Shown in pieces: positions 35,280-46,929 of a stretch of 64,000 nt of DNA (positions within the stretch are counted from its first letter, which is position 1; every line of letters starts with the position of its first letter). The DNA comes from Rhizophagus clarus. Taxonomy: Eukaryota; Glomeromycota; Glomeromycetes; Glomerales; Glomeraceae. The translations under genes and the position numbers were made by a program. Below the pieces are notes generated by a model. It made no database searches, had not been told where the DNA came from, and saw nothing but the letters and a program-made list of their open reading frames with translations. The stretch spans positions 1,862,501-1,926,500 of the forward strand of contig BLAL01000058.1 in assembly GCA_015698045.1 (NCBI GenBank). The letters are read 5' to 3'.

Positions 35280-35560
35280 AACTAGGTGTTTTTATATGTA
35301 AAGTTACAAAAAAAAACACTGGAACTAATAGTTTCAGCGTTTTTTTATATATCAAGTTGTCAAAACTTATATAAAATAGCAAAAAAAAGCCAGAACTATT
35401 AGTTCCAGAGTTTTTTATATATAAAATCGCAAAAAAATGCTAAAATAATGGTCTTAGCGTTTTATTTAAAAAAAAACACCAGAACAAATGGTTCTGGTGT
35501 TTTTTATATATAAATTTGCAAGAAAAACGCCAGAACAAATAGTTTCAGCAAGACCCCAAA
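35280..35560. repeat. Tandem palindromes AACGCCAGAAC/GTTCTGGCGTT
   Basis: Four or five units of about 60 bp. Each carries its own inverted repeat, with arms varying together. AACACCAGAAC/GTTCTGGTGTT (about 35478-35504) is a perfect 11-bp pair, while a neighbour has AGCCAGAACT/AGTTCCAG. Units are separated by TTTTTTATATAT. Confidence 0.7.
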
Positions 35561-35759
35561 TAATACTAATATAACTCACATACAGGTTTGCGTAGAGTTT
35601 ATAATAGATATATGTGGATTTATTGTTAAAAAATACTAATTTCAGTAAATTAAATTACTCAATATTTACCAAAATTTATTTTATTTTTTTTATTTTTTTA
35701 CTTTTTTTCAGTATTTTATACCAAATTTATTTATTTTTATTATTCTTTTTCAGTTTTTA

Positions 35760-36510
35760 ATACCCTAATTCCAAAAGTCTGATCATGTTTTTCGCCTGGC
35801 AACACTACAAAAAATAAAAAAAAATAATTAATTAATTAAAAAAAATACCGAAAAACACTTTCCCACCCTCCCTTACCTTAATTCCAAAAGTCCAGTCGTG
35901 CTTTTCGTTCAGCAACACTACAAATAATAAAAAAAAACAATTAATTAGTTAAAAAAATACCGAAAAACACTTCCCCCACTCTCCCTTACCTTAATTCCAA
36001 AAGTCCGGTCATGCTTTTCGTCTGGCAATACTACAAAAAATAAAAAAAACAATTGATTAGTTAAAAAAAAAATACCAAAAAATACTTCCCCTACCCTCCC
36101 TTACCTTAATTCTAAAAGTTTGGTCATGCCTTTCGTCTGGTAACACTACAAAAAATAAAAAAAAAATAATTAATTAATTAGTTAAAAAAAATACCGAAAA
36201 ACACTTCTCCACCCTCCCTTACCTTAATTCCAAAAGTCCGGTCATGCTTTTCGTCTGGCAACACTACAAAAAGTAAAACAAAAGTTAATACTTAATTAAT
36301 TAAAAAAAAACAACAAAACACCTCCCCCAACCCTCCCTTACCTTAATTCCAAAAGTCCAGTCATGCTTTTCGTCTGGCAACACTACAAAAAATAAAAAAA
36401 AAACAATTACTTAGTTAAAAAAAAATACCGAAAAACACTTCCCCCACCCTCCCTTACCTTAATTCCAAAGTCCAGTCATGCTTTTCTCTGGCAACACTAC
36501 AAAAATAAAC
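35760..36510. repeat. Satellite, seven copies of about 115-120 bp
   Basis: Copies start near 35765, 35878, 35992, 36105, 36223, 36343 and 36459 with ACCTTAATTCCAAAAGTCC, then GTCATGCTTTTCGTCTGG, CAACACTACAAAAAATAAA, and a CACTTCCCCCACCCTCCC segment. Copies are highly similar, suggesting recent amplification or homogenisation. Confidence 0.9.
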
Positions 36511-36589
36511 TGATAAATAATTAAAAAAAGATCAGATATTCAGATTATCTGATTAGATCAGCAAGTCACATCAGCAAATTTAATAAGGC

Positions 36590-36965
36590 GTAATATTACG
36601 AAACTTTATGCCTGCGAAATACTCCGTAAGTTTACAGGACCTTCAGAATATTACGTAGCATAATATTCTGTAGTTTTACACGTAATAATACTGTAAGTTT
36701 ACATGTACTAAATTTCTGACTGTATAATACTCTGTAATATTACATCGTTAAATTTTGCATGTTTACGATGTAATATTTCGAAACTTTTCCAAACGTGTAA
36801 TACTTCGTAATATTACATCGTTAAAATTCGCATGTTTACGATATAATATTTTGAAACTTTTCCGAATATATAATACTCCGTAATATTACGTCGTTAAATT
36901 TCGCATGTTTATGATGTAGTATTTCGAAACATTTCCAAATGTAATATTACGCCGTAGAATTTCAT
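36590..36965. repeat. GTAATATTACG subterminal tandem
   Basis: Three or four units of about 84 bp built from CGTAATATTACATCGTTAAA, TTCGCATGTTTACGATGTA and ATATTTCGAAACTTTTCC. The right end at 53700-54140 has related but differently organised repeats. Confidence 0.75.
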
Positions 36966-39600
36966 TTATTAGTGAAATATATACACACAACTGAACATGT
37001 ACAGAACAATATTTATTCATTAGATATTTTATAAATTTATGTAAATGTAATATATGTAATTTTATTTTAATAAGTTTAAATCTAAAATTATAATAAAATT
37101 TCAATTTTTCAATCTTCCACCATTTTTCATTATACTTATTGTAAAGCTTTAGATTTTTCATGAATTCTGAACGTTAAGTTGTAAGTTGTTGTCTTTTCAT
37201 CTTTTTATCCTCTCTGGCTTCTTTTGCCCTCCCTATATATTATAAGAAAATATTTAAAATGAAAAATTAGTTAACATGCGCATTTAAATAATATTTGTTA
37301 GTATACATAGAATAAATAATGAATGTGAGAAGGGAAGTAAGAGCAACATAGTTGATGTTAAGATATAAATAAAAAAGAGGTAAAATAAACAATAGTTAAT
37401 ATTCATTCATCTTTAAAGAAGTTCGTCAAAATCGATATGGTACACAATTCGTTTCTGATCACAGGAAATTAAAATACGGCTGTGTTCGTTGAGAAGTCTT
37501 ATTTATCACGTTGTGAATTAGCTAATTCTACAAAATATGTATGTTGATCAATCAATCAATCAATCAACACAACTATAAGATAGCATGACCACTACATTTC
37601 ACCGCTAACAATGGCAGTAATTAGTTCTCACTTCTTTTGTCTTTGAAGTATCTGTTACTAGATAGTATATAATTCGACGTATGGTTTAACAAAAAAAAGT
37701 TCGCCCTTGATGTGAAAGGTACTTAGAAACCACCTTTTCTCCCGATTAATGAGACCCTAAGTCAGAGGAGGCTGGCCTATCGGATACAAGTACCCTACAA
37801 CTTCATCCCTAGGTAGTCAAAAATCTCAGGCGGTTCCAGACCACAGCGTACTACATGAAAAAAATAAAAAAACTATATGCATGATTATGATATTTCACCC
37901 TTCAGTTCAACTCTCATCAGAAAAATACATACCTACTATTACTTGCCATACATAATACCATTAGCCCCACTATAAAAATACTGATATCACTTTGATTAAC
38001 TTTCGTCAGAAATTGAGTTTTCCGATTACTGAAAGTGGGAGTAATTTAAAGATACCATCATGTTAATTTTTTTTAGACGAATTTTGCTAGGAATGAAGAT
38101 CAGGCTGAAATTTTACTTTCCTCTAATGAAGTTCATCAAAATCGGTATATAAATATAAATATTCATTTCTAATTGCTAAAAACGAAATAGTGTTATGTTG
38201 TTAGAAGTGACATGTAATTAGTGACAAATAGTATTTTACCGGAAAATGGGGACGTCTAAAGCGGAGCAGTTTTGCTGGCCAGTATTATGACATAAAGAAA
38301 CTATATATGTGACAAGTTTTTACTACTTGGAAAAGTGAACGAGTGTGACACTGGAGACAAATATTTCTCCGCCAAATGGGAAAATAAAGAACCAGAAAAG
38401 CGTGAAAGATCAGTACAAATTACAAATATTCACTTATCATTTTGATGAAATTTACCTTTTCTTGTATCCAATAGCTAGCAAACGCAAATGTAATTTTTAA
38501 AGTCACACAGTAAAATGAAAAAATCATTACAAATATTCAAATGCCACTTGAAAGAAAATATAAATATAAAAATACCACCTCGATCAAATGTAAGGAGCAA
38601 AAGAAGCATTAAAATCATCAAAATAACATACGTCCTAAACGTAGAGAACGTCCTTTTGATAGTCCAGAAAATATGAAGGGAAGGCTTAGCATTAATGATG
38701 AGATAGGAGGATATTTGAAATATACATATACACATATATATATATGTAACGTAAGGTAGCGTAATGTAATGTAGCATAGCGTAAGCATAAGCTATACTTT
38801 AAAGCTGTGTGAATTTTTCACGTCAAAGTACTAAAGTATCATAACATAACATAGCAATAGAGATAGTAGTAGAGGTTTTACGAAAAGAAATAGTGAAAGG
38901 TTAGTAGTAAATAATGGATTCTGTAACTGTCTCTAGAACAAAATCGGAATATTCTCGTTTCCGATTGTTGAATGTGAGAGTAAAAATTAGAAGAAGTTTG
39001 CTATGAAAATAATTAAAATAATTAAAGTCATAACTCGTACAAGTAACTTACATATCGGTATGTTAACTATTGAAGGAATTATATCACACTAACCACTAGT
39101 TTCAGACACCATACGAGCGCAAGGCATTAGCAGTTTTGATATGGGTGGTTCTATCCAACAGTAAACGGTGATATAATAAGTAAAAATAGACAAAAAATAG
39201 GTAACGCAATCGTAAAATGGCAAAAAAAAAATTTGCGAGTAGGCAAAACGAAAAAAAAGTAATATTGTTATAAGCAGAGATCTGACCAATCAGACTAAAA
39301 TTGATGATCAAATCGTGACCATTTTTGCACTATGACATAAATTTACGAGATATTTGTATGACGTAAACTTGCCGTAATATACCAAATTTTTCCATGTTAT
39401 ACCAATTTTTTATATCATGTTAGCGAATTTTCTTATAACGATGCCAAACCCTACAAAAGCGAGTGGACTGTATTTATCACTATATTTATCAATAGCAGAC
39501 ATTATTTTGGAGAGAAGATGGACCATATTTGTTTGGAATTGACATTAATTGATATCGGTTTAATAATACTGTAAAAAAGTTTTATTTATATTTTATTTTT
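36966..39600. other. Non-coding interior of the inner element
   Basis: No gene recognised. It includes (TCAA)n at about 37548-37566, a pol III-like segment at 37700-37870 (listed separately) and AT-rich stretches with short meaningless frames. Confidence 0.5.
37700..37870 (+). ncRNA. SINE-like or pol III-type structured segment
   Basis: A less AT-rich island in AT-rich DNA. A box A-like TGGCCTATCGG (37773-37783) and a box B-like GGTTCCAGACC (37832-37842) are 48 nt apart, within the tRNA range, and an A-rich tail begins near 37857. Nested stems GGTACTT/AAGTACC (37718-37724 with 37788-37794) and CCGAT/ATCGG (37742-37746 with 37779-37783) are perfect. It may be a tRNA-derived SINE. The cloverleaf is not convincing, so the class is open. 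Confidence 0.35.
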
Positions 39601-39639
39601 TTTTGCCGTATACTTTTCTTAATTTTCTCATACTTTCCT

Positions 39640-41085
39640 TTGATTGTTCATCTGAACTACTTTGATAGCTAAATGTCCCTTCATAATTTTCCTCTTCTTC
39701 TCCTACATTTCCCTCTTTTTTCTCTTCCTTTCTCTCGTCTCTTTCTTTTTCTTCTTCATCTCTCTCATCTCTTTCTTTTTCATTCTCTTCATCTCTCTCG
39801 TCACTTTCTTCATAAAGATAAAAATCTTCATTTTCTCTAATTTTTTTCTATTAAAAAAAAAAAAATTTTAATATTATATACTATTTATACTATTTATGCA
39901 GATTTCAAATACTTACCAAATTTTTTATAAGAAACGGCTTGATTACTGTTTCATTAACGTGAATATCTGAATTTTCTGGGTTTAAAATTAGTTCACATGT
40001 GCTAATTGCGAAAGCAATTTGCGTCTGTGATACTGATTTTTTTCCTTTACCCAACTTTCTTATTATTGTTGATATATATGTCTCGCCCGAACTATTTATT
40101 TTTTAAATAATTTATCGTAACATAATTTAACGGCTGGTTCATTCTTCCATTCTTTGATGATGATTTCTCTGCTAGTTGTAGGAATGGGAGGGAATTGGAG
40201 TTCTCAAAAAGTGACGGACATCGCGTTCTTTATATTACCAGTTAAAACACCTCAGACACTTTGATGTTTTTCCAAAAGCTATAAGAAAAAATTAATTAAT
40301 TTTCAATGTGTTAATATAAAATCGTAAAATTGCGCGATACTTACGTGGGATGATATATTATTTTCATAATAAATCACCCAATTATTGGGTCTTTTGAATT
40401 TGTTCATAAATTCTTTATGGTTTTCATTTATAAATGTCCTAGTGGCTTCTTAAAAATCATCTGAATTCAGATATATTGAAGTTTTGAGCAATTTAGGAGC
40501 AATGTCTTTGATTACATTCTGTAAAATGATGTACATATAAAGTGATTGTTTAATTCACTGATTTTTAGGTCAAATTTTTATATCGAGTCTTACTTTTATA
40601 AATTCTGTGTCATTATTTACGCCGTTATTACATGCTTTCTCTATCTTTGTTACTCTTGCTTCTAAAGACTTTTGATTTGAAATAATAATTTCAAGTTTCG
40701 AAATGATCTTATTATTTTGACGCAAGATCTTCTCCAAAGTCGTTTTTATATAACAGCAGAATATATAATTAATCATTATTTTTCTTTACATATACATATT
40801 CGAATACATACCATCAGGAACTTCAGGACACTTTTTTTTTTTTGATTTTGAGCTGGCTTCAGGAACTTCAGGACACTTGTTTTTTTTTTGATTTTGAGCT
40901 GAATTCTATATAGCAGTAGAATATATAATTAACCATTATTTTTCTTTACATATAACAAATAATATATATTCGAATCATACCATCAGAAGCTTCGCCTTCA
41001 TCAATTCTTTTTCGTTTGTTAACATTAATCGGACGCTTGGTTTTTTTCGAACTGCTAGATTCGATTTATTCATTGTAAATAGATA
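39640..41085 (-). pseudogene. Decayed multi-exon cargo gene, unknown family
   Basis: Minus-strand pieces separated by intron-like gaps. A basic piece with KRPINVNKRKRIDEGEASDG (about 41060-40983) is followed by an exon with an internal duplication, KCPEVPEASSKSKKKKCPEV (about 40905-40813). Next comes a coiled-coil piece, TTLEKILRQNNKIISKLEII to NNDTEFIK (about 40746-40593). Then NVIKDIAPKLLKTSIYL and EFMNKFKRPNNWVIYYENN (about 40520-40340) carry an in-frame stop. A long Ser/Glu-poor piece ends LGKGKKSVSQTQIAFAIST (about 40070-39920) after further stops and a frame change. The coiled coil plus basic head suggests a DNA-binding accessory protein of the transposon. Unrecognised family. Confidence 0.5.
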
Positions 41086-41214
41086 ATTTGAGGATAGTGG
41101 GAAGAACTTAATTAAAACCAAGTTTAACGAACTGAGTTAGAATTACCGGTTGAAGAAAAGAACAACAAAGTATTTATAAATATTTTTATAAGCTTAGATT
41201 TAATACTTGCCGCA

Positions 41215-41500
41215 TTCGCAAAAGTTTATTTTTTTTTTTTATGGCAAACTGGCATCACTTTTTGAAAAATACGAAAGGGGTGGGTATTCTTTCTTTTTTT
41301 TGTGACAAATCGCACATCGATTATTGAAAAATGCAAAGGGGTGGGTATTCTTTTTTTGCGACAAATCGTGCGAAAAATGCAAAGGGCTGATATAAGCGAA
41401 CAATATACTAGATGGGGCGATTCTTTTTTTTTATAAAAAAAAAGGAAATTTAGCATCATATTCATTTTGTAAAGAATGCAAAGAGGTGTGAAATGTCACT
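41215..41500. repeat. Short tandem of about 65 bp units
   Basis: Three or four imperfect copies of AAATGCAAAGGGGTGGGTATTC with TTTTTTTGCGACAAATCG. A related copy lies at about 41740-41810. Confidence 0.6.
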
Positions 41501-42370
41501 AGAAGATATTGACTTACATAATTTTACACAAAAATTCAGGAAAGAAAAGAGATCATTTGATAAAAGAAGTAAAAAATCCAAGTCAATTCACATTATCCTT
41601 GTAGCCTCCGGGATTCCAAAAATTTTCGAAAGGATGAAGTCTAATAGATAGAAGTTACTGTTAATATATGTGCAGATCATTATATGAAGGCTGATGTACC
41701 TACAATATTAATAAAGAGAGTATTAAAAAAACCATGATTCTTTTTTTTTCGTGTAAAAAAAAGAAATTTAGCATATTTTTTTGCAAAAAACGTAAAGGAG
41801 TGTGAAATGTCTTGCATATTTTCATACAAAAAACTAAAATAATAATTTTGAAAAAAATAAAAGAAAAAAAAAAACTATGAAGTGAAACATAGAATAAAGA
41901 AAGAAGACCTGAAACTTATATTTTTTCATTGATTTAATTTTGATGTCTAAGCCCACTAGATTCGAATATTTTCATGAAACTGATCTCGTAAGGTTTTGCG
42001 TCAGTCTCTACAAAAAAATCAGACATTAGTTACGTTAACTTATTATATCCGTTGTATATCCATTAGTAATATGATAATTACTAAATTTGAATTAAATTAC
42101 GCAGTGGTGTATAGTTGAATTCTATAAGTCATTTATTATTTTGATTACTATTTTTATTAAAGTCAAACCATCCAATGAATACAATAATGTTACGAAACCT
42201 GTTCTGATAGTCAATTACAAACTCGGGTAATAACAGGTCACAGACTACTACTCTAACACTCCAATTTAGTATTTTTTTTCATTTTCTATGACGAAAGAAA
42301 ATTTGTGTCTTCCTTTTCTTTATGTTGATAAAGTAACTATTCGAAAATTAAATATTGTTAATCACTTTAA
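41501..42370. other. Non-coding interior
   Basis: AT-rich with no gene recognised. Confidence 0.5.
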
Positions 42371-42371
42371 A

Positions 42372-42600
42372 AGAAGATATTACAGGAATTAATTGCTGAA
42401 CAATTTATGTCATTGTTGTCACGTCCGTGTAATTTTATTAAATTTTACGCTGATTCTGGACTGGAACTAAAGGCTTACATTAATTAATTAGATATCACAG
42501 GAATTAATTGCATGTCATTATGTGTCATTGTTGTCGCACCCGTGTAATTTTATTAAATTTTACGCTGATTCCGGACCAGAACCAAAGGATGGGTAGATGT
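42372..42600 (+). repeat. TTTTACGCTGATTCYGGAC repeat, two copies
   Basis: Two tandem ~110-bp copies with ACAGGAATTAATTGC, GTCATTGTTGTCGC, GTGTAATTTTATTAAATTTT and ACGCTGATTCCGGACCAGAA. An inverted copy is at 47507-47610 and three direct copies at 51748-52080. The inverted pair brackets the Plavaka gene and may be its subterminal repeats. Confidence 0.75.
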
Positions 42601-43208
42601 AAATAAAATAAAAATTTTTTCGCATTGAAGGTGATAAAATGCCATGAAATATCATAATAAATAAAGATTTTTTAATATTATCAGTTTTATTTATAATGTA
42701 ATTATAAATATCATCCACATACAATGGTAAAGAGACGGATAAAATTTTTTAATAAGGAAATTTTATGTATTATTTGCATTTGGTAGTAAAAAAATGACAC
42801 TTGTTGTATTATAAAGAGGGGACAATCGAGTTTTATTGCTTTTTTTTAGTTGCAGCACTGTAAACATTATTCCTCAAAACCTGTAATGTTCTGTAAATGA
42901 CAAACCGTAGGTATATTTTGGGCGGAAACACCGCGTCTAAAATGATTTACAAATATTAGATTCAGAAGTTTCAAAGATAGTTTCGGCTTATATTGAACGA
43001 AACATGAGTGAAACGTTTCGAATTTTAAAAATAGTTTCAAAACATTGATTATCGTGAATTGGCACAATTTTTTGATTCATTTGAAATACGTTACAAGAGG
43101 TAAATTTTTATAAATTGACGAAAGCGAGAGAAATTTTTTATTGTAAAGTTTAAATTCGACATAAAAAAGCGATAAAGTTTAAATTCAAGTAAACAAAATA
43201 CTCTCAAA
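42601..43208. other. 5' flank of the Plavaka-like gene
   Basis: AT-rich, no gene seen. Confidence 0.5.
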
Positions 43209-46200
43209 ATGTCTTTCAAATGCCCATTTTGTCCAAGATATTTTAGCACAAGGTCTGTATATACTCAACATAAAAATCATTGTATACCATCTACTAATAA
43301 TAATAGCGATAGTGAAAGTAATGATAATGATATTGAGGTAAGAAACAGAAATTATTTAAATTTTTCTTTAAACATATTCCTAATTTTATACTAAATTTAG
43401 ATGGTCCATGAAAATTTAAATGAAGACTTTTCTGATAATGAAAGTATTGACTCAGAAATAAATGATCAGAGTTTTCAAAGTAAAATGTCAATTTCGGAGA
43501 CTGATGAAATTGATCAAAATGAAAATGTTGATGAAAATATCTTGGGAGATTTTGATTCAGAACCAAGTGAAGAACCCGAAGATTCTGACTCAGAATTAAA
43601 TGAGGAAGAATTCAAACCAGAAATTAATGCAACGTATCCAAATGAAGCATATGGTGATTTAATGTCATTGATTACAAAATATAAACTTAGCAATATGACA
43701 GGCAATGCTATAATTAAATTTTTTAACAAACATGCAAATTTAAATAAATTCCCTCTTCCAAAATCTATCGAACAAGGTCATAAATTTATGAATAATATGA
43801 ATCTACCAAGTTTAAAGTATACTAAAACTTGTGTAATAAATTATAAAAATAATGAGTATTTTCTTTATCATCGGTCTATAATAAATTATATAAAAAACAT
43901 ATTGTCAATTCCTGACATATCACAAAATTTTGCACTAACTTTTGAAAAAGTTAAGGTAATTATTTATATACTAGTACTTTCATATAACTTAAAAATGTAG
44001 AATATATACTAATTATTATTAACTTAAAGCATAATGAAGAAAGAGTGTATGGTGAGCAGAATACTGGAACATGGTGGGAAAATACAGAAGCACTCTTGCC
44101 AATTGGTGCCAAGCTTTTATCTTTAATATTGTATTCAGACGCTACAAATGTTGACACACTAGGGAAAAGTCAACTTCATCCAATTTACTTGTCAATTGGT
44201 AATATTAAAAATTGGAGGCGCAACAAACAAGTTGCAAAACAATTATTAGGATACTTGCCAATCCTAAAATCTAAAGATAATACTGAGAGAAAGTCTGAAA
44301 CATTTAAGAAAGCTGTCTGAGAGTGCTTTCATAGATCCTTAGAAAAGTTACTAGATCCTCTATTAAAATTACATAAAAAGGGTATTGATCTAACTTTGAA
44401 TAACGAAACTATTTGGTTCCATCCTCAGATTTCAATTATAATTTCTGATTGGCCAGAAGCTCAACGTATTGTCTTACGTATAAATTATCAATGTCAAACC
44501 ATCCTTGTCATTTTTGTCTGATCGCAAGAGACAATCTTGCTGATTTTAATTTACAATTTAATGATATAACAACGCGAACTCACCTTAATATGCAGGAACA
44601 TTTTAATCAAGGCACAGTAAATTCCGTTAGCATTGAAAATATATATAATTTTTTTTGGAAATTACCGTAAGTTTACGCAATATTTGTTATACTGGTATTT
44701 ATTTATCTTATTAATATATTACTTATTAATTTATTTTAAGTAATGTAAATATCTATTAAGCCACAGTGCCCGATAGATTACATCATCTCGATTTAGATCT
44801 TTTCCATTATCAAATCGATTATACGAAGAAACTTTTAGAGGAACAATGCGGAAAATCTTTAGTAGATGAAATAGATCATCGATTAGCCAAAATACCAAGA
44901 TTTCCTGGGTTGAAGATCTTTACAAATGGAATACAAACATTAGCCAGACTAGCCGATAAATATCGCAATCTAATGAAAATAATGATTTTTGTGGTGGATA
45001 ATTTATATGAAAATAATGAGAATATTGAAAATTTTGTAAAGAATGAAGATCTGACAAAACTTTACGAAGCTTGGAATGAAATGTATGCAATTAGTCGATA
45101 TGAAAATTTTAAAGAAAGTGATTTGATCAAATTTCAGGAATCGATAAATGAATGGTCTCAAATGTTCGTTAAAACTCTCCAACATATGTCCCCCTCAGGA
45201 CTGAAATTACCAAAACTGCATTCGTGGGTATACCATATGGGGGTCTTTGCAATAGAAAGGTACGAAACTCAAAAAAATTTTTAAATTTATTTTATATGCT
45301 AATTATGTTTTTTATACTAAAATAAGTGTAAATTTAATATTAATTAAATTTTTATTTTTTTTTGAGTTTCGTACCTTTCTATTGCAAAGACCCCATATAG
45401 TTGATTCAATTCGATCTTTTGGTGCAGTTAATAGATACACTACAGAGACTTACGAAAGTCTTCACAAAGAATATGTCAAAAATCCATACCGATTAAGTAA
45501 TAAAAAAAATATAGAGATACAATTAATGCAAATAGTAAGTAATATAAAATTACGTACTTATACAATGAAGATTATTAATTGATTAAATTTTTTTATAGAT
45601 TCGATGGCGATCAATAATAAATATAACCCATCGAACACCAAATTTAGCAATCACCCCGTACATTTAAATTTGCGACTAAACATTTTGAATTTTTGCTAAA
45701 AGATGCACACAATTTTTTTGTAAAACAGGCGGAAAATTCTAATATAGATAACAGAATGAAATCTGGGTTTGAAAATTTTTCTGAATGTTTAAATCTGTAT
45801 ATAGATCACGAAAATATTGCAGATAAAGGCAAAATGACTATATACAGATCAGTTATAATAGAAAATGGTGCAATAATACATGCAACTAATAGTTATTACG
45901 GCAAACCTTGGTTTAGTAATGTGTCGATTCGCATGGACTCTGATGAATTATTTGATTATGCTTCTGATCAAGGCATTTGTTATGGGCAGGTAATTATTTA
46001 ATTTATTGGTACAAATTATTTAAATGACGTTACTAAATTAAAATATTTTTGAAGATTTTGTTAATAGTAAGGATAGATTTTGAAGATCTGTTAAATCTCG
46101 CATTAATTCAATGGTATGACTTCAAATCTGAAAGTCATCCATATCTTTATGGATGCCCTTTACTAGAACTTACAGAAATCTATAATTTTATCGATATTGA

Positions 46201-46279
46201 GGCTATACAAAATATTGTACATATAGTACCCCAGTTTGATAAGTCAAATGAATATTTTGTAAACAAATATATATTTTAA
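43209..46279 (+). pseudogene. Plavaka-like (CACTA group) transposase, broken
   Basis: Starts with a C2H2 finger (FKCPFCPRYFSTRSVYTQHKN), an acidic spacer, then family blocks: GTWWENTEALLPIGAKLL, LHPIYLSIGNIKNWRRNKQ, STYCLTYKLSMSNHPCHFCL, CPDRLHHLDLDLFHYQ, IDHRLAKIPRFPGLKIF, RSFGAVNRYTTETYESLHKE and YVKNPYRLSNK. The order and motifs are those of fungal Plavaka transposases, which end with the envelope of residues seen at 46049-46279. Introns include about 43338-43401, 43955-44030 and 44669-44765, plus the palindromic 45260-45389. At least one in-frame stop (near 44318) and frame changes near 44450 and 45655 show that it is decayed. It would have moved the surrounding element. Confidence 0.8.
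45235..45400. repeat. Palindromic intron within the Plavaka gene
   Basis: The intron 45260-45389 begins GTACGAAACTC and ends ...TATTGCAAAG. Its ends, with about 25 bp of upstream exon, are inverted copies: TCTTTGCAATAGAAAGGTAC (from 45244) reappears in reverse complement at 45371-45390. The arms run roughly 45235-45278 and 45354-45398 with one single-base gap. Splicing joins FAIER to PHIVDSIRSFGA, matching the family's HMV(S/D)SIR block. Confidence 0.75.
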
Positions 46280-46597
46280 ATTTAGTTATAACGACAAATT
46301 AATATTGAAATAAATTTTTAGCCGTCATAATGGTGGTCATGATAAAGAAGAAAAAATAATAATAATAATAATTGAATAATATATTAGAGAACCCTTTTCA
46401 ATAATATAATAATTATTTTTTTCATAAGCAAATATTAACAACTCCATTATTATAAAATAATATATATTTAATAAGTGATTTATAAAAAAGAGATTTATTT
46501 ATTTATTTATTATGTTATCATATAAATGTATGTAAAAAAATTTTTTTAAATCTATATGCAAGAAATAATTAAAAATTTAAAACATATTATAATTAAC
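46280..46597. other. 3' flank of the Plavaka-like gene
   Basis: AT-rich, no gene. A (TAA)n-like run lies at about 46355-46370. Confidence 0.5.
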
Positions 46598-46846
46598 TGG
46601 TACTTGTTCGCTATCAATAATTATATTGATACCCAAGTTGCACGACGAGGACGTCAGTACTAACGCAACCCAAAAAATAATTACAAATAACTATCAGTTA
46701 TACAACGCCTTATCCAGGAGGGCCGAATAGAAAAGGACGTTCACAGTAAGCCGTCCTTCGTATATCAGGTCTGGGTACCTGACTGAAAACTTTTGCAAAC
46801 TGTGGCCACAAAGTGCTTCCAGTTCTCTATTCTACCAGTTGTATAA
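46598..46846 (+). ncRNA. Structured RNA, copy B: pseudoknot plus multibranch domain
   Basis: The first domain (46598-46669) is homologous to 5107-5031 on the other strand. P1 is 46598-46604 with 46656-46662 and P2 is 46612-46619 with 46624-46631. P3 is GTTGC 46637-46641 with GCAAC 46665-46669 and P4 is GACG-AGGA-CGTC at 46644-46655. The second domain (46698-46846) has nested perfect stems: TTATACAAC/GTTGTATAA (46698-46706 with 46838-46846) and GAATAG/CTATTC (46725-46730 with 46827-46832). Inside these are AAGGACG/CGTCCTT (46733-46739 with 46752-46758) and TCAGGT/ACCTGA (46765-46770 with 46777-46782). The region is clearly less AT-rich than its surroundings. Function unknown. Confidence 0.6.
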
Positions 46847-46929
46847 CGCCGTTAGGATGACCATTATTCATAATTAATTGAGAAAAGAATAATTTTTTTG
46901 ATATATTTATATAAATTATTTTTTTATAA

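Noticed and set aside
35760-36510. CRISPR-like regular repeats
   Set aside because: Whole units of about 115-120 bp are conserved including the would-be spacers, so it is a satellite. The genome is eukaryotic.
39662-39871. Phe/Leu/Ser-rich 69-codon frame, looks like a membrane peptide
   Set aside because: Low-complexity TCTTTTTC repeat antisense to an acidic low-complexity stretch; no start context or homology.
46598-46846. Known self-cleaving ribozyme (hammerhead, HDV-like, twister)
   Set aside because: No CUGANGA/GAAA hammerhead core. The hairpin between P1 and P3 and the very short joiner before P3's second strand do not fit HDV topology, and twister-conserved bases are absent.
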